Assembly: GCF_017744115.1 (NCBI RefSeq)
Contig: NZ_JAGHQW010000042.1
Location: 1-54,139, forward strand
Source of the DNA: Salinisphaera sp. G21_0
GTDB taxonomy: Bacteria; Pseudomonadota; Gammaproteobacteria; Pseudomonadales; Endozoicomonadaceae
DNA length: 54,139 nucleotides
Direction: 5' to 3'
In this document: piece after piece, positions 1 through 8,198 of the stretch
How positions within the stretch are numbered: position 1 is the stretch's first letter
How the letters are laid out: each line of letters starts with the position of its first letter
Position numbers and translations under genes: made by a program
The notes under the pieces: generated by a model
What the model saw: only the letters and a program-made list of their open reading frames with translations
Told to the model about the DNA's origin: nothing
Databases searched by the model: none

Positions 1-354
1 ACCGGGATACAGTATCTGCGGCTGCTGAGGAGGAAGGTGACTGCATGGTTTGTTTGGAGGTCCTCCCTGTTTCCAATTGGAGAATCGTTTGGGAATGACA
101 ACGATAGAGTACGACCTTGTCAGCCCGATAAAGTTCCAGGCAACCGGTATCAGAGAAGCCTTACCTGTTTTGTCAGGCAGTCTGGCTGTGGGATGTGTTA
201 CTGGATAGCGCACCGTTGCAGCTACTCCAGATGAATACACGTCAACTGCCACAGCCTGAAAACTGACGTATTCATAATTTCTGAAAACATAAGAGAGCCA
301 GCAGCTTTCACTGCTAAGAAAAATCACTATCACCACCCTGAAAAGCGGGGTCAT
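1..354 (-). CDS. Unrecognised protein, 5' part only, runs off the left edge
   Basis: Reading the minus strand from an ATG at 354-352, the frame stays open for 118 codons to base 1 with no stop, so only the N-terminal part is present. The ATG overlaps the stop codon of the upstream short gene (ATGA, 351-354), the usual sign of translational coupling. The product starts with a hydrophobic stretch (VVIVIFLSS, about residues 7-15) that could be a signal peptide or membrane anchor. A polar region with tyrosines, valines and prolines follows. I do not recognise the family. The plus-strand frame at 37-234 lies inside it and looks like a shadow. An open frame this long can arise by chance, so confidence is moderate. 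Confidence 0.4.
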   Translation of the reverse strand, partial: MTPLFRVVIVIFLSSESCWLSYVFRNYEYVSFQAVAVDVYSSGVAATVRYPVTHPTARLPDKTGKASLIPVAWNFIGLTRSYSIVVIPKRFSNWKQGGPPNKPCSHLPPQQPQILYPG

Positions 355-554
355 ATATGGTCCGCCCCGCATTGCAAGGTAAGAGCCTGTATTTGTTTTT
401 CTTTATGCCAGTTACCTATCCATAGCAAGTGGATAAAAAGGACTATTACGGCTGCAGCCAGGGCAATTTGATCCCCCCAAAGAACACAAGCAAGCCAGCC
501 AAGCTGGAAAAGCAGATAATTAGCAATCAGTTTTATTTTGTCGTTTGTCATCAT
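351..554 (-). CDS. DUF2878-like membrane protein, short (possibly truncated)
   Basis: The product has 67 residues. The N-terminal part (LLFQLGWLACVLWG, about residues 14-27, then a second hydrophobic segment and HLLWIGNW) resembles the start of DUF2878 inner-membrane proteins, which are usually about 150-170 residues long. The reading ends soon after the second membrane segment, where the next minus-strand frame begins with an ATGA overlap. That next frame does not read like the missing DUF2878 C-terminus, so this is either a truncated remnant or a short two-helix membrane protein. The gene lies just downstream of the MocR regulator gene on the same strand, with 2 bases between them, so it may be co-transcribed. 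The function of the family is unknown to me. Confidence 0.5.
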   Translation of the reverse strand: MMTNDKIKLIANYLLFQLGWLACVLWGDQIALAAAVIVLFIHLLWIGNWHKEKQIQALTLQCGADHI

Positions 555-556
555 TA

Positions 557-1972
557 TTAGAACACCAGTGGGCGATAGATGGGTTCCAGTTCTACGGTCA
601 GGATGTCCCGAATGGTTTTCAAAGCGAACTGAACTTTATTGTCACTATCAGGGCTGCTGATACAAAGGCGTACGGCCTGGGGAACTGAGTAGCTGCCAAC
701 GGCAAACAGTTCTGACTGGAGCACTTTCACTCCCTTATTATGCAGATGTCGTACAAAAGTCTCTGCCCGCCAGGGTTCAGGTAGCTTGAGCCAGCCATGA
801 AAACTATAAGTTTGTGCCTGTATATCCATACCTTTGAGGTGGTGGGTCATGAGTTCCTGACGCCTGGCAATGGCTTCGGTCTGCCAGCAAATCAGTTGTT
901 CTGCAATACCGGATTCAATCCACTCACTGGCAATTTCAGCCATCAATGGTGGTGGCACCCAGCAGTCGCTCCTTATGGCCATGACCAAACGTTCTCTCAG
1001 GTGAGCAGGGTAGCAGAGGTAGCCGGTCCTTAATCCACCCGACAGCGTTTTTGAGAAGCTGCCGCTGTAAATTACCAGGTCAGGAGCAAGGCTGTAGAGC
1101 GATGTCAGTCGTTTCTCGGAAGAGACGAATTGTACATCATCTTCCAGGATCAGCAGTTTGTGCCTGCGTGCTATCTCAATGATTTGCTCTCGCCGTTGCA
1201 TTGGCATAATGAGCGCTGTCGGATTTTGCAGGGATGGCATTAGATACAGCAGTTTCGGGCGGTGTTGCAGGCAGCATTGTTCCAGTGCTTCTGGAATCAG
1301 GCCATGCTCATCCATCGGCAAACCTATATGGTGAGTTTGCCATTGTCTTGCCGCATTAATGAACCCCGGATAGGTAAGGGACTCGGAAACGATGGTGTCC
1401 CCTGGCCGGGTGGCTGCCTGAAGAGCCATCATATTGCCATGCTGGCCCCCATTGGTGATGAGAATATTGTCTGGATTTACATGGATCGACAGCGGTGCAA
1501 GCCACCTGGCAATGATACTGCGATGCCTTTCAAGCCCGGTTTCAGGCAGATAGTCCAGCAGCGCAGTCATGCGCAGAGGGTCTGATGCAATCATTTGCAG
1601 CGTCTCGGCCAGTATCTCTTCTCTCGGTGCCGGAACCTGAAGGGTCAGGCTCATATCAATAAGCGTTGACTCTGGTTTTTGAGGTACATTGAATTGGGCC
1701 TGCTGCCAGACCTTACCGGTAACAAAGGTTCCACTGCCCACTCTGGCGGTAATCAACCGTCGTCTTTCAGCTTCAGCATAGCCCCGGGTAATAGTACCAA
1801 TGGTTACGTTAAGAACATCGGCAAGCCAGCGATGAGTAGGCAGTTTATCGCCTGAGTGTAATGACCCGTTTTTAATGGCCTGCTCGATGGCATCGGCGAG
1901 AGCCATATATTTGGGGCCGGACTTGAAGGAAAGGCATTTCAGCCAGCCCGGGAAGCTTATTTTTTTATCCAT
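557..1972 (-). CDS. MocR/PdxR-family transcriptional regulator (GntR HTH + aminotransferase-like domain)
   Basis: The product has 471 residues, normal for MocR regulators. An N-terminal GntR winged helix (about residues 15-85, with LPTHRWLADVLNVTIGT and the wing motif GSGTFV) is joined by a linker to a fold-type I aminotransferase domain (about 105-471). PLP-binding residues are visible: Lys308 in SGSFSKTLSGG, the LEDDV aspartates near 278-279, and Asn250 in LQNPTA. Such proteins are cytoplasmic regulators that sense PLP or an amino-acid derivative and often control a divergent exporter or amino-acid gene. Here the divergent neighbour is a LysE-family exporter, so control of that gene and autoregulation are likely. 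A perfect inverted repeat lies 31 bp before the start codon. The effector molecule cannot be told from the sequence. Confidence 0.9.
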   Translation of the reverse strand: MDKKISFPGWLKCLSFKSGPKYMALADAIEQAIKNGSLHSGDKLPTHRWLADVLNVTIGTITRGYAEAERRRLITARVGSGTFVTGKVWQQAQFNVPQKPESTLIDMSLTLQVPAPREEILAETLQMIASDPLRMTALLDYLPETGLERHRSIIARWLAPLSIHVNPDNILITNGGQHGNMMALQAATRPGDTIVSESLTYPGFINAARQWQTHHIGLPMDEHGLIPEALEQCCLQHRPKLLYLMPSLQNPTALIMPMQRREQIIEIARRHKLLILEDDVQFVSSEKRLTSLYSLAPDLVIYSGSFSKTLSGGLRTGYLCYPAHLRERLVMAIRSDCWVPPPLMAEIASEWIESGIAEQLICWQTEAIARRQELMTHHLKGMDIQAQTYSFHGWLKLPEPWRAETFVRHLHNKGVKVLQSELFAVGSYSVPQAVRLCISSPDSDNKVQFALKTIRDILTVELEPIYRPLVF

Positions 1973-2002
1973 TGTCTTTTTATTATGTTTGAAATGATAT
2001 CT

Positions 2003-2017
2003 TTGTCATGGTGACAA
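2003..2017. promoter_or_regulatory. Inverted repeat TTGTCA-N3-TGACAA, candidate operator
   Basis: A perfect 6-bp inverted repeat with a 3-bp spacer sits in the 164-bp divergent region between the MocR gene (starts at 1972) and the LysE-family gene (starts at 2137). GntR-type winged-helix dimers bind short palindromes of this kind, so this is a candidate site for the neighbouring regulator. The assignment is positional inference only; MocR proteins often use direct repeats instead. Confidence 0.4.
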
Positions 2018-2136
2018 TTTATTAATTGCACGCTTTTTTGTCCGTATATCATACTTTATTGGAGCCTTAATATCGTCGTTTGTTTGATTGTATGGGGGCA
2101 ATTTCAAGGGCATTGTTAAAATATACTGAGGGAAAA

Positions 2137-2739
2137 ATGAATGAGATAGAGATACTCTGGTTACCATTGGTAACCTTTGCCTTGAGCTCCAGTATTACAC
2201 CAGGGCCCAATAATATTATGCTGGCAGCCAGCGGGGTAAATTATGGCTTTGCCAGAAGTATTCCCCATATGCTAGGTGTTTCTATCGGGTTCTTTATTCT
2301 GTTTCTTGGGGTTGCATTTGGACTGGGGAGTGTCTTTGAGAGCTATCCACAGCTGCAAACGGGTTTGAAATATATTGGGTCCATGTATCTATTGTGGCTG
2401 GCATGGAAGATTGCCACGGCTGCCAGTGTTTCAGAACAGGCGGACAGTAAAAGACCAATAACTTTTCTTCAGGCCATCAGTTTTCAGTTTGTGAATGTAA
2501 AAGCCCTGATGATGGCGGTCAGTAGTGCTGTTGTTTTTACATTGCCCGGTGATAACTACACGCTTTCTGTTTTACTGGTTGGGGTGATATTTTCTCTAAT
2601 CAATCTGCCTTGTTGTTCAGTCTGGGTGGTTTTTGGCTCAGGACTGAGGCGATTTCTGAAAAACGAGCAAAGTTTAAAGGCTTTTAACTGGTCTCTGGCT
2701 TCACTGACAGCCGCATCGGTTGCGTTGTTTTATGTCTGA
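2137..2739 (+). CDS. LysE/RhtB-family amino-acid exporter
   Basis: The product has 200 residues with about six hydrophobic segments. The N-terminal signature SSSITPGPNNIMLAASG is the conserved LysE/RhtB motif (TPGPN), followed by a Gly-rich second helix region. The family exports amino acids or related small molecules across the inner membrane by proton antiport. I chose the ATG at 2137 because GAGGG stands 4 bases before it; an in-frame ATG at 2080 would add 19 residues that do not resemble the family N-terminus. The gene is divergent from a MocR regulator, a pairing common in proteobacteria, so its expression is probably controlled by that regulator. The substrate cannot be assigned. Confidence 0.88.
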   Translation: MNEIEILWLPLVTFALSSSITPGPNNIMLAASGVNYGFARSIPHMLGVSIGFFILFLGVAFGLGSVFESYPQLQTGLKYIGSMYLLWLAWKIATAASVSEQADSKRPITFLQAISFQFVNVKALMMAVSSAVVFTLPGDNYTLSVLLVGVIFSLINLPCCSVWVVFGSGLRRFLKNEQSLKAFNWSLASLTAASVALFYV

Positions 2740-2761
2740 GAAACTGTATATTTTTTATCAG

Positions 2762-2780
2762 CCGGGACCGCTAATCCCGG
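2762..2780 (+). terminator. GC-rich hairpin after the LysE-family gene
   Basis: CCGGGA and TCCCGG form a perfect 6-bp stem with a 7-base loop, 22 bp after the exporter stop codon. T-rich sequence precedes it and A-rich sequence follows it, so it lacks the U-tract of a classical intrinsic terminator in either direction. It may be a processing or bidirectional stop structure between the exporter gene and the convergent effector-like gene. Confidence 0.35.
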
Positions 2781-2818
2781 TTTATAAAAAAATGTCAGGT
2801 AAGTTGTGGGGTGACCTG

Positions 2819-3901
2819 TCAACCATTACGTCTAACTCTGAATAAGGGATGACGTTCATGCCCTGCTGCTAAACATCGCAAGTCGTCAGTTGATCCACCA
2901 AAGCACTGGACATCACATTCATCAGCAGATTTCTTCCTGTCATCAATATTAATTAGTGCTCCATCAAAGATGTTACGGTAACTGGCTTGTAGATCTTTGC
3001 TGGTAATGTGTGCAGCCAAACCTGGTTCCGAGAGCAGGAATGTTTTGTGCATAATTGTTTCGTTAGGGTCATAAAAAATAACCTTCATGCATCCATCCTG
3101 CTTCTTTAATCTCAGGGCCATTGCGTGGCCCAAGCCTTTACTAACTTTTGACCGAAAGTAGAAATTCTTTTCATCGCCAGCAGGCATATTCCAATACTTT
3201 TCTACCAGTCCCGAAAGAGCCTCAGGTAACGCTCCCTCGTGGAAATAATATCCATCGGCATAAAAGGATCTGTTAGTAATTGGGCCGTTTTTTAATCCAT
3301 CTGGATTACGGAGCGCATCCTTTAAAGGAATATCAGGTGTATTTGCAAAGATTGACTGTATCTTTTTCGGGGTGTTTATTCTTTTAAAAGTCTCTTTTCC
3401 TCGACCAAACACTTTTGTGGCATAAGCCCAGGCTAAGTGTCGGCAGTTTATTTTTTCTCCAGGTGCGACGGTGTCAGTATCAGAGCGACGCGCTGAGCCA
3501 TTAAGGCACTTGGAGTGCCAGAGTTTAATGGAGTAATACATGGGAATTGGAGCAATACTGCCATCCTGTTTGAAAGCAAGTTTAACCTTAAGTAGGCACC
3601 CTTCATCATGCAGTTTGTCTATCTTATTGGAAATATAGCTGGTTGAACTCTTGCAGGCTGACGGGATGCTTATGTTATAAGCACTTATTGGCTTATGGAG
3701 TCTTTTGGTAAACCATGCATTTGGGTGTTCTTTCATCAGCTTTTGGGTGTTACCCTCTAAAACGCTGACAGAATAACGACCAAACAGTGCCTTGATGCCA
3801 TTAACAAAGGATTTTATGACCCTGATTAGCAGTAAGGATTCTGAATGTCTGCACCATGAATGTGATAGTGCTGACAAAACACTAAGCTTGATATGATCCA
3901 T
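2819..3901 (-). CDS. ShET2/EspL2-family type III effector-like cysteine protease
   Basis: The product has 360 residues and no signal peptide. The central and C-terminal part carries the pattern of the ShET2/EspL2/OspD effector family: Cys153 in INCRHLAWAY, His259 in GLGHAMALRL and Asp278 in IFYDPNET, in the order and with His-Asp spacing similar to the Cys-His-Asp triad described for EspL. Enterobacterial members are injected into host cells by type III secretion and cleave RHIM-domain cell-death proteins. A comparable role here is inference. The N-terminal 140 residues are unlike anything I recognise and probably hold the secretion signal. The gene stands alone, with a gene-poor gap upstream, and reads more AT-rich than its neighbours, which suggests acquisition by transfer. 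The start is supported by AAGGGA 9 bases before the ATG. Confidence 0.72.
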   Translation of the reverse strand: MDHIKLSVLSALSHSWCRHSESLLLIRVIKSFVNGIKALFGRYSVSVLEGNTQKLMKEHPNAWFTKRLHKPISAYNISIPSACKSSTSYISNKIDKLHDEGCLLKVKLAFKQDGSIAPIPMYYSIKLWHSKCLNGSARRSDTDTVAPGEKINCRHLAWAYATKVFGRGKETFKRINTPKKIQSIFANTPDIPLKDALRNPDGLKNGPITNRSFYADGYYFHEGALPEALSGLVEKYWNMPAGDEKNFYFRSKVSKGLGHAMALRLKKQDGCMKVIFYDPNETIMHKTFLLSEPGLAAHITSKDLQASYRNIFDGALINIDDRKKSADECDVQCFGGSTDDLRCLAAGHERHPLFRVRRNG

Positions 3902-4272
3902 TACATGATATCCCTTGCTTGATTCTTATGATTCATTTGCTCGAAAACCTTTAGAGTGCAAAAGTACTAATAAGTTCCGTGGCTGTTCCTCTTCTCAGGA
4001 AAGAGTGAAGTTTGTTGTTGCAGGTAGGATCGTTTGGTGAGTATCTATTTATTGGATTTTTGGGCTCGAGGCCCCACCGGCATACGCCATAAAACTTAGA
4101 GATCATGGTGCATGACGGTTGGTTCGGGTGTCGGCTTCTTCAGGTGCCGACCTGCATGGTCAGCCTCCTGGTACACGTTTTCAATGTAATTGATGGGTTC
4201 TTTTTATATGGCGTCTAAACTCCGCTCAGGGTGAACGGAGGTTATACACCTCAAACTCATTGAAATGGTGTA
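3902..4272. other. Gene-poor gap between the effector-like gene and ilvA
   Basis: About 370 bases with no convincing gene. A stop-bounded minus-strand stretch at 4096-4203 (35 codons, protein-like, rich in Pro, His and Glu) could be the tail of a decayed gene, but there is no start codon or recognisable family. A short inverted repeat GAGGT/ACCTC lies around 4239-4253, downstream of ilvA, without a U-tract. The right side must carry the ilvA 3' untranslated region and the left side the promoter of the effector-like gene; no clear -35/-10 pair was seen. Confidence 0.4.
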
Positions 4273-5790
4273 CTAGTCTCCCAGGAACGCCTTATAAGCC
4301 TCATTCTCATTTTCAGACCAGTAACGGTAGCCAATGGCATCAAGATATTCCGGGATATGCTGGTGTTCCTCTTCCGGGACATCCAGGCCTATCGCAACCC
4401 GTCCATAGGCCGCTCCATGGTTGCGATAGTGAAACATGGTGATATTCCAGCGCTGGCCCAGTTTACTCAGGAAGTTTAATAAGGCTCCCGGGCGCTCCGG
4501 AAATTCAAACCGGTATACCTGTTCGTTGTTTACCGCTTCGCTATGCCCGCCCACCATGTGCCGAACATGGAGTTTGGCCATTTCATTGTCGGTCAGGTCA
4601 ACCACGGGATAGCCTTGCTGCTGGAGTTCATTAACCAGCCGGTCGATGGGCATCTGATCCGGGTGGACCTGAACACCGACAAAGATTCTGGCTTTGTCCG
4701 GGTTATGGTAGCGATAGTTAAACTCAGTGATATTTCTGCGGCCCAGCAGTTCACAGAACTGTTTAAAGCTACCGGTTTGCTCCGGAATGGTAACGGCGAT
4801 GATCGCTTCCCGCTTTTCACCCAGCTCTGTGCGTTCCGAGACATAGCGCAAACGGTCAAAGTTGATGTTGGCACCGCTGTCAACGGCCAGCAGGGTTTGG
4901 CCCCGGACCTTGTCCCGGCTGACATACTTCTTCATACCGGCAATGCCCAGGGCACCGGCGGGCTCACAGACAGAGCGGGTATCATCAAAGATATCCTTGA
5001 TCGCGGCACAGATTTCGTCGGCGGTGACGGTGATAACCTCGTCAATACACTCCCGGCAGATCCTGAATGTCTCTTCACCAATCTGCGCCACTGCTACACC
5101 ATCGGCAAAGATGCCCACATGGGGCAGGACAACCCGTTCACCCGCATCAAGCGCCGCCTTCAGGCAGGCCGACTCTTCAAACTCAACACCGATGACTTTG
5201 ACGTCGGGCCGCAGGTACTTGATATAGGTGCTGATACCTGCCGCCAGACCACCGCCGCCCACCGGGATGAACACCGCATCCAGGGCACCGGTCTGTTGAC
5301 GCAGGATCTCCATGCCAATAGTGCCCTGACCGGCGATGGTATCGATATCATCATAAGGGTGAATAAAGGTGTAGCCGTGCTTTTCAACCAGGGTAAAAGA
5401 GTGTGCCAGAGCCTGGTCAAAAGCGTCGCCATGCAGTACAACCCTGGCTCCGTAAGCCCGTACCGACTTTACTTTGATCTCGGGGGTGGTGACCGGCATG
5501 ACGATGGTGGCCTTGATCCCCATCTCCCGGGAGGCCAGGGCCACTCCCTGGGCATGATTCCCGGCCGAAGCGGCAATAACGCCACGTTCTTTTTCTGCCG
5601 TCGTGAGCTGGGCCAGCTTGTTATAAGCGCCCCGAATTTTGAAGGAGAATACCGGTTGTAAGTCTTCCCGTTTCAGGAGAACCCGGTTATCCAGGCGCTG
5701 ACTGAGGAAGCGGGCCTCATCAATCGGGGTTTCGATGGCGACATCATAGACCCTGGCTTCCAGTATTTTTCGTATATAACGGTGTGGCAT
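4273..5790 (-). CDS. ilvA: Threonine ammonia-lyase, biosynthetic
   Basis: The product has 505 residues, the length of biosynthetic threonine dehydratase. The enzyme deaminates L-threonine to 2-oxobutanoate, the first committed step to isoleucine. The PLP domain (about residues 15-320) shows Lys51 in FSFKIRGAYNKL, the ASAGNHAQGVA substrate loop and the glycine-rich phosphate loop PVGGGGLAAG. Two ACT-like regulatory domains follow (about 330-505), which in the family bind isoleucine and valine. The ATG at 5790 is followed directly by MPHRYIRKILEARVYDVA, typical of pseudomonad IlvA. It is divergent from rpiA, the arrangement seen in many gammaproteobacteria. Confidence 0.96.
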   Translation of the reverse strand: MPHRYIRKILEARVYDVAIETPIDEARFLSQRLDNRVLLKREDLQPVFSFKIRGAYNKLAQLTTAEKERGVIAASAGNHAQGVALASREMGIKATIVMPVTTPEIKVKSVRAYGARVVLHGDAFDQALAHSFTLVEKHGYTFIHPYDDIDTIAGQGTIGMEILRQQTGALDAVFIPVGGGGLAAGISTYIKYLRPDVKVIGVEFEESACLKAALDAGERVVLPHVGIFADGVAVAQIGEETFRICRECIDEVITVTADEICAAIKDIFDDTRSVCEPAGALGIAGMKKYVSRDKVRGQTLLAVDSGANINFDRLRYVSERTELGEKREAIIAVTIPEQTGSFKQFCELLGRRNITEFNYRYHNPDKARIFVGVQVHPDQMPIDRLVNELQQQGYPVVDLTDNEMAKLHVRHMVGGHSEAVNNEQVYRFEFPERPGALLNFLSKLGQRWNITMFHYRNHGAAYGRVAIGLDVPEEEHQHIPEYLDAIGYRYWSENENEAYKAFLGD

Positions 5791-5960
5791 GCTGTCCTGC
5801 TAGTGTCTTCTGTTAGCTTTATTGAGTTCAGGCAGTAGTGCGAAGCTCTCATTCTATAGGAATAAGCTTCAGGATGGCACTCGTCCAATTTGCCGGAAAA
5901 TGGTGTAATATACGGCGCGTTTTCAGCCCTATTAACCGCTCAGTATTATCAGGTAACCCC

Positions 5961-6635
5961 ATGAATCAGGATCAGCTCAAAAAGGCCACCGCCGAAGCCG
6001 CATTGCAATATATCCTGCCCCATCTGGAAAAAGATATGGTGATCGGTGTCGGCACCGGTTCTACTGCGCGCTTTTTTATTGATGCGCTGGCTGAGTACAA
6101 GGATGATTTTGATGGCTGTGTCTCCAGCTCTGAGGCATCTACTGAGCAGCTGAAGGCCCATGGTATTCCTGTCTATGATCTGAATACGGTGTCTGACCTG
6201 CGCTTTTATATTGATGGGGCAGATGAAGCCAATGAACATCTTCACCTGATTAAAGGGGGTGGTGCGGCACTGACCCGGGAAAAGATCATTGCAGCGGTAG
6301 CCAGAGAGTTCATTTGCATTGCCGATGAGAGCAAGGCGGTGGGTGTGCTGGGTGAATTCCCATTGCCGGTGGAGGTCATTCCCATGGCTCGCAGTTATGT
6401 TGGCCGGGAGTTGGTGAAGCTGGGAGGGGATCCTGCCTACCGCGAAGGGGTTGTGACCGATAATGGTAACGTGATTCTGGATGTCTGGAATATGAAGATG
6501 CTGGACCCGGTTGCACTGGAACAAAAGATCAATGGCATTGTTGGTGTGGTGACCAATGGTCTGTTCGCCTGTCGTCCTGCTGATGTGCTGCTGTTGGGTA
6601 CAAACGACGGTGTTAGAACAATTACCGGCAAATGA
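5961..6635 (+). CDS. rpiA: Ribose-5-phosphate isomerase A
   Basis: The product has 224 residues. It interconverts ribose 5-phosphate and ribulose 5-phosphate in the pentose phosphate pathway in the cytoplasm. Family motifs are all present: GVGTGSTA near residue 29, the catalytic YIDGADE loop near 81, and [12 protein letters not shown] near 95. The ATG at 5961 gives the usual N-terminus ([15 protein letters not shown]). The longer frame from 5838 would add 41 residues absent from the family and run into the ilvA promoter region. It is divergent from ilvA, with 170 bp between the start codons. Confidence 0.96.
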   Translation: MNQDQLKKATAEAALQYILPHLEKDMVIGVGTGSTARFFIDALAEYKDDFDGCVSSSEASTEQLKAHGIPVYDLNTVSDLRFYIDGADEANEHLHLIKGGGAALTREKIIAAVAREFICIADESKAVGVLGEFPLPVEVIPMARSYVGRELVKLGGDPAYREGVVTDNGNVILDVWNMKMLDPVALEQKINGIVGVVTNGLFACRPADVLLLGTNDGVRTITGK

Positions 6636-6891
6636 TTAAAACGGGTTCTCTGGAACAGTTGTGATCTTTAGTTGATAGTTGGCTCCCGCTGTTTCCATAA
6701 AAAAACCGCAATATTAGGCTGGATCGAATAGAAAAAATCCTTAATATAGCCATTGCTAACAATAAAAATGCTTGGCGACCTGCGTTGAGCGTAATCTGTG
6801 GTTTAGTCCTGGGTTTCGGGGGAGGGCGGCCACTTTCTGGCGAATGCTCTGTAAACTCAGGCATGAAAAACAACAATAAAGAGTGACTGAC

Positions 6892-8028
6892 ATGCTGAAA
6901 TCATTCAATAAAAAAATGGCAGTCTTTACTGCCGTGTTAGCGGGTACAGCGGCACTGGGCAGTGCATCCATAGCATCCGCAGAAGATACCATCAAAATTG
7001 CCCTGGCAGGCCCGGTAACCGGACCGGTTGCCCAGTACGGCGATATGCAGTTTATTGGTGCCAAAATGGCCATTGAGCAGATTAACCAGGCAGGTGGCGT
7101 CAATGGCAAGGAGCTGGAAGGGGTTGTCTTCGATGATGCCTGTGACCCCAAGCAAGCCGTAGCGGTTGCCAACAGGATTGTAAACGACGATATTCGATTT
7201 GTTGTCGGTCATCTCTGTTCTTCTTCAACTCAGCCTGCTTCTGATATTTATGAAGATGAAGGTGTCTTGATGATCACCGCTGCCTCAACCAGCCCGGACA
7301 TCACCAACCGTGGCTATGAGCTGATTTTCAGAACCATTGGTCTGGACAGCATGCAGGGGCCAACGGCTGCGAAATACATCATTGATTCGGTAAAACCACA
7401 GAAAATGGCAGTGATTCACGACAAGCAGCAGTACGGTGAAGGTCTGGCCGCCAGTGTTCGTGATGAAGTTCAGAAGGCCGGAGTTAAAGTCGCCCTTTAT
7501 GAAGGTGTAACGGCCGGTGACAAAGACTTCTCTGCCCTGATTGCCAAGCTCAAGAAAGAGGATGTTGATTTCGTTTATTACGGTGGTTATCACCCTGAGC
7601 TTGGCCTGATTTTGCGCCAGAGTGCAGAGAAGGGACTGGATGTTAAGTTCATGGGGCCTGAAGGTGTCGGCAACAAGGATATCTCTGCCATTGCCGGTGA
7701 GGCCTCAGAAGGCCTGCTGGTGACTCTGCCCAAGAGTTTTGATCAGGATCCGGCCAATGCCCGGTTGGTGGAGGCATTCAAGGCCAGGAGTGAAGATCCT
7801 TCCGGCCCATTTGTCTTTCCCGCTTACTCTGCGGTGCAGGTCATGGCAGATGGCATGAAGCTGACCGCCAGTGAAGACCCTGAGAAAGTTGCCAGCAGCC
7901 TGCGTGCCAATAACTTCAAAACACCAACCGGTGAGCTTGGCTTTGATGGCAAGGGCGACCTGAAGGACTTCAGCTTTGTCGTTTATCAGTGGCATTCTGA
8001 TGGCAGCAAAACTGCCCTGACCAAGTGA
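6892..8028 (+). CDS. livJ: Branched-chain amino-acid ABC transporter, periplasmic binding protein
   Basis: The product has 378 residues. It is a type I periplasmic binding protein that captures Leu, Ile and Val for the LivHMGF importer. The N-terminus is a Sec signal peptide (KK, then [20 protein letters not shown]) with a likely cleavage after ASA, just before [20 protein letters not shown], the standard LivJ/BraC mature start. A cysteine pair (DDACDPKQ and HLCSSS) matches the disulfide of this family. The start is taken at ATG 6892, with AAAGAG about 9 bases before it; an in-frame GTG at 6883 is the alternative. It leads the liv cluster and is separated from livH by two hairpins, which fits a higher need for the binding protein than for the membrane parts. 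Confidence 0.93.
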   Translation: MLKSFNKKMAVFTAVLAGTAALGSASIASAEDTIKIALAGPVTGPVAQYGDMQFIGAKMAIEQINQAGGVNGKELEGVVFDDACDPKQAVAVANRIVNDDIRFVVGHLCSSSTQPASDIYEDEGVLMITAASTSPDITNRGYELIFRTIGLDSMQGPTAAKYIIDSVKPQKMAVIHDKQQYGEGLAASVRDEVQKAGVKVALYEGVTAGDKDFSALIAKLKKEDVDFVYYGGYHPELGLILRQSAEKGLDVKFMGPEGVGNKDISAIAGEASEGLLVTLPKSFDQDPANARLVEAFKARSEDPSGPFVFPAYSAVQVMADGMKLTASEDPEKVASSLRANNFKTPTGELGFDGKGDLKDFSFVVYQWHSDGSKTALTK

Positions 8029-8039
8029 TCGGAACAGTG

Positions 8040-8059
8040 CCCTGCCTGCATGGGCAGGG
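8040..8059 (+). terminator. Stable hairpin just after livJ
   Basis: CCCTGCC and GGCAGGG form a perfect 7-bp GC-rich stem with a 6-base loop, starting 12 bp after the livJ stop codon. No U-tract follows. It may protect the livJ message from 3' exonucleases rather than end transcription. Confidence 0.5.
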
Positions 8060-8126
8060 TATCAATAAAGGAAATACTGTGCAGTCGAATAACCAGACGG
8101 CACCAGTCTAACAACGAGAAAGCAGT

Positions 8127-8186
8127 AAAAGGCCTGCAAGGAGTGCAGAACGCCATAAGCGTTATTGCAACATGCGGGCCTTTTTT
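8127..8186 (+). terminator. Attenuator-like intrinsic terminator before livH
   Basis: Arms at 8127-8138 (AAAAGGCCTGCA) and 8173-8184 (TGCGGGCCTTTT) pair over 12 positions with one mismatch and run straight into six T residues at 8181-8186. A smaller stem AACGC/GCGTT sits in the loop. The in-frame ATG of livH at 8187 follows the U-tract directly. The position between livJ and livHMGF suggests partial termination that lowers expression of the membrane and ATPase genes. Whether it is regulated is unknown. Confidence 0.65.
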
Positions 8187-8198
8187 ATGGATTCGACC

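Noticed and set aside
37-234. 65-codon plus-strand frame at the left edge
   Set aside because: It lies inside the longer minus-strand frame, and the product has low-complexity Arg/Cys composition without a family match.
4096-4203. Possible gene tail of 35 codons on the minus strand
   Set aside because: No start codon, no family and bounded by stops; mentioned only in the gap entry.
4543-5661. Long plus-strand open frame of 372 codons opposite ilvA
   Set aside because: It is antisense to a complete ilvA with all motifs, and its product resembles no family; codon bias of the sense gene keeps the antisense frame open.
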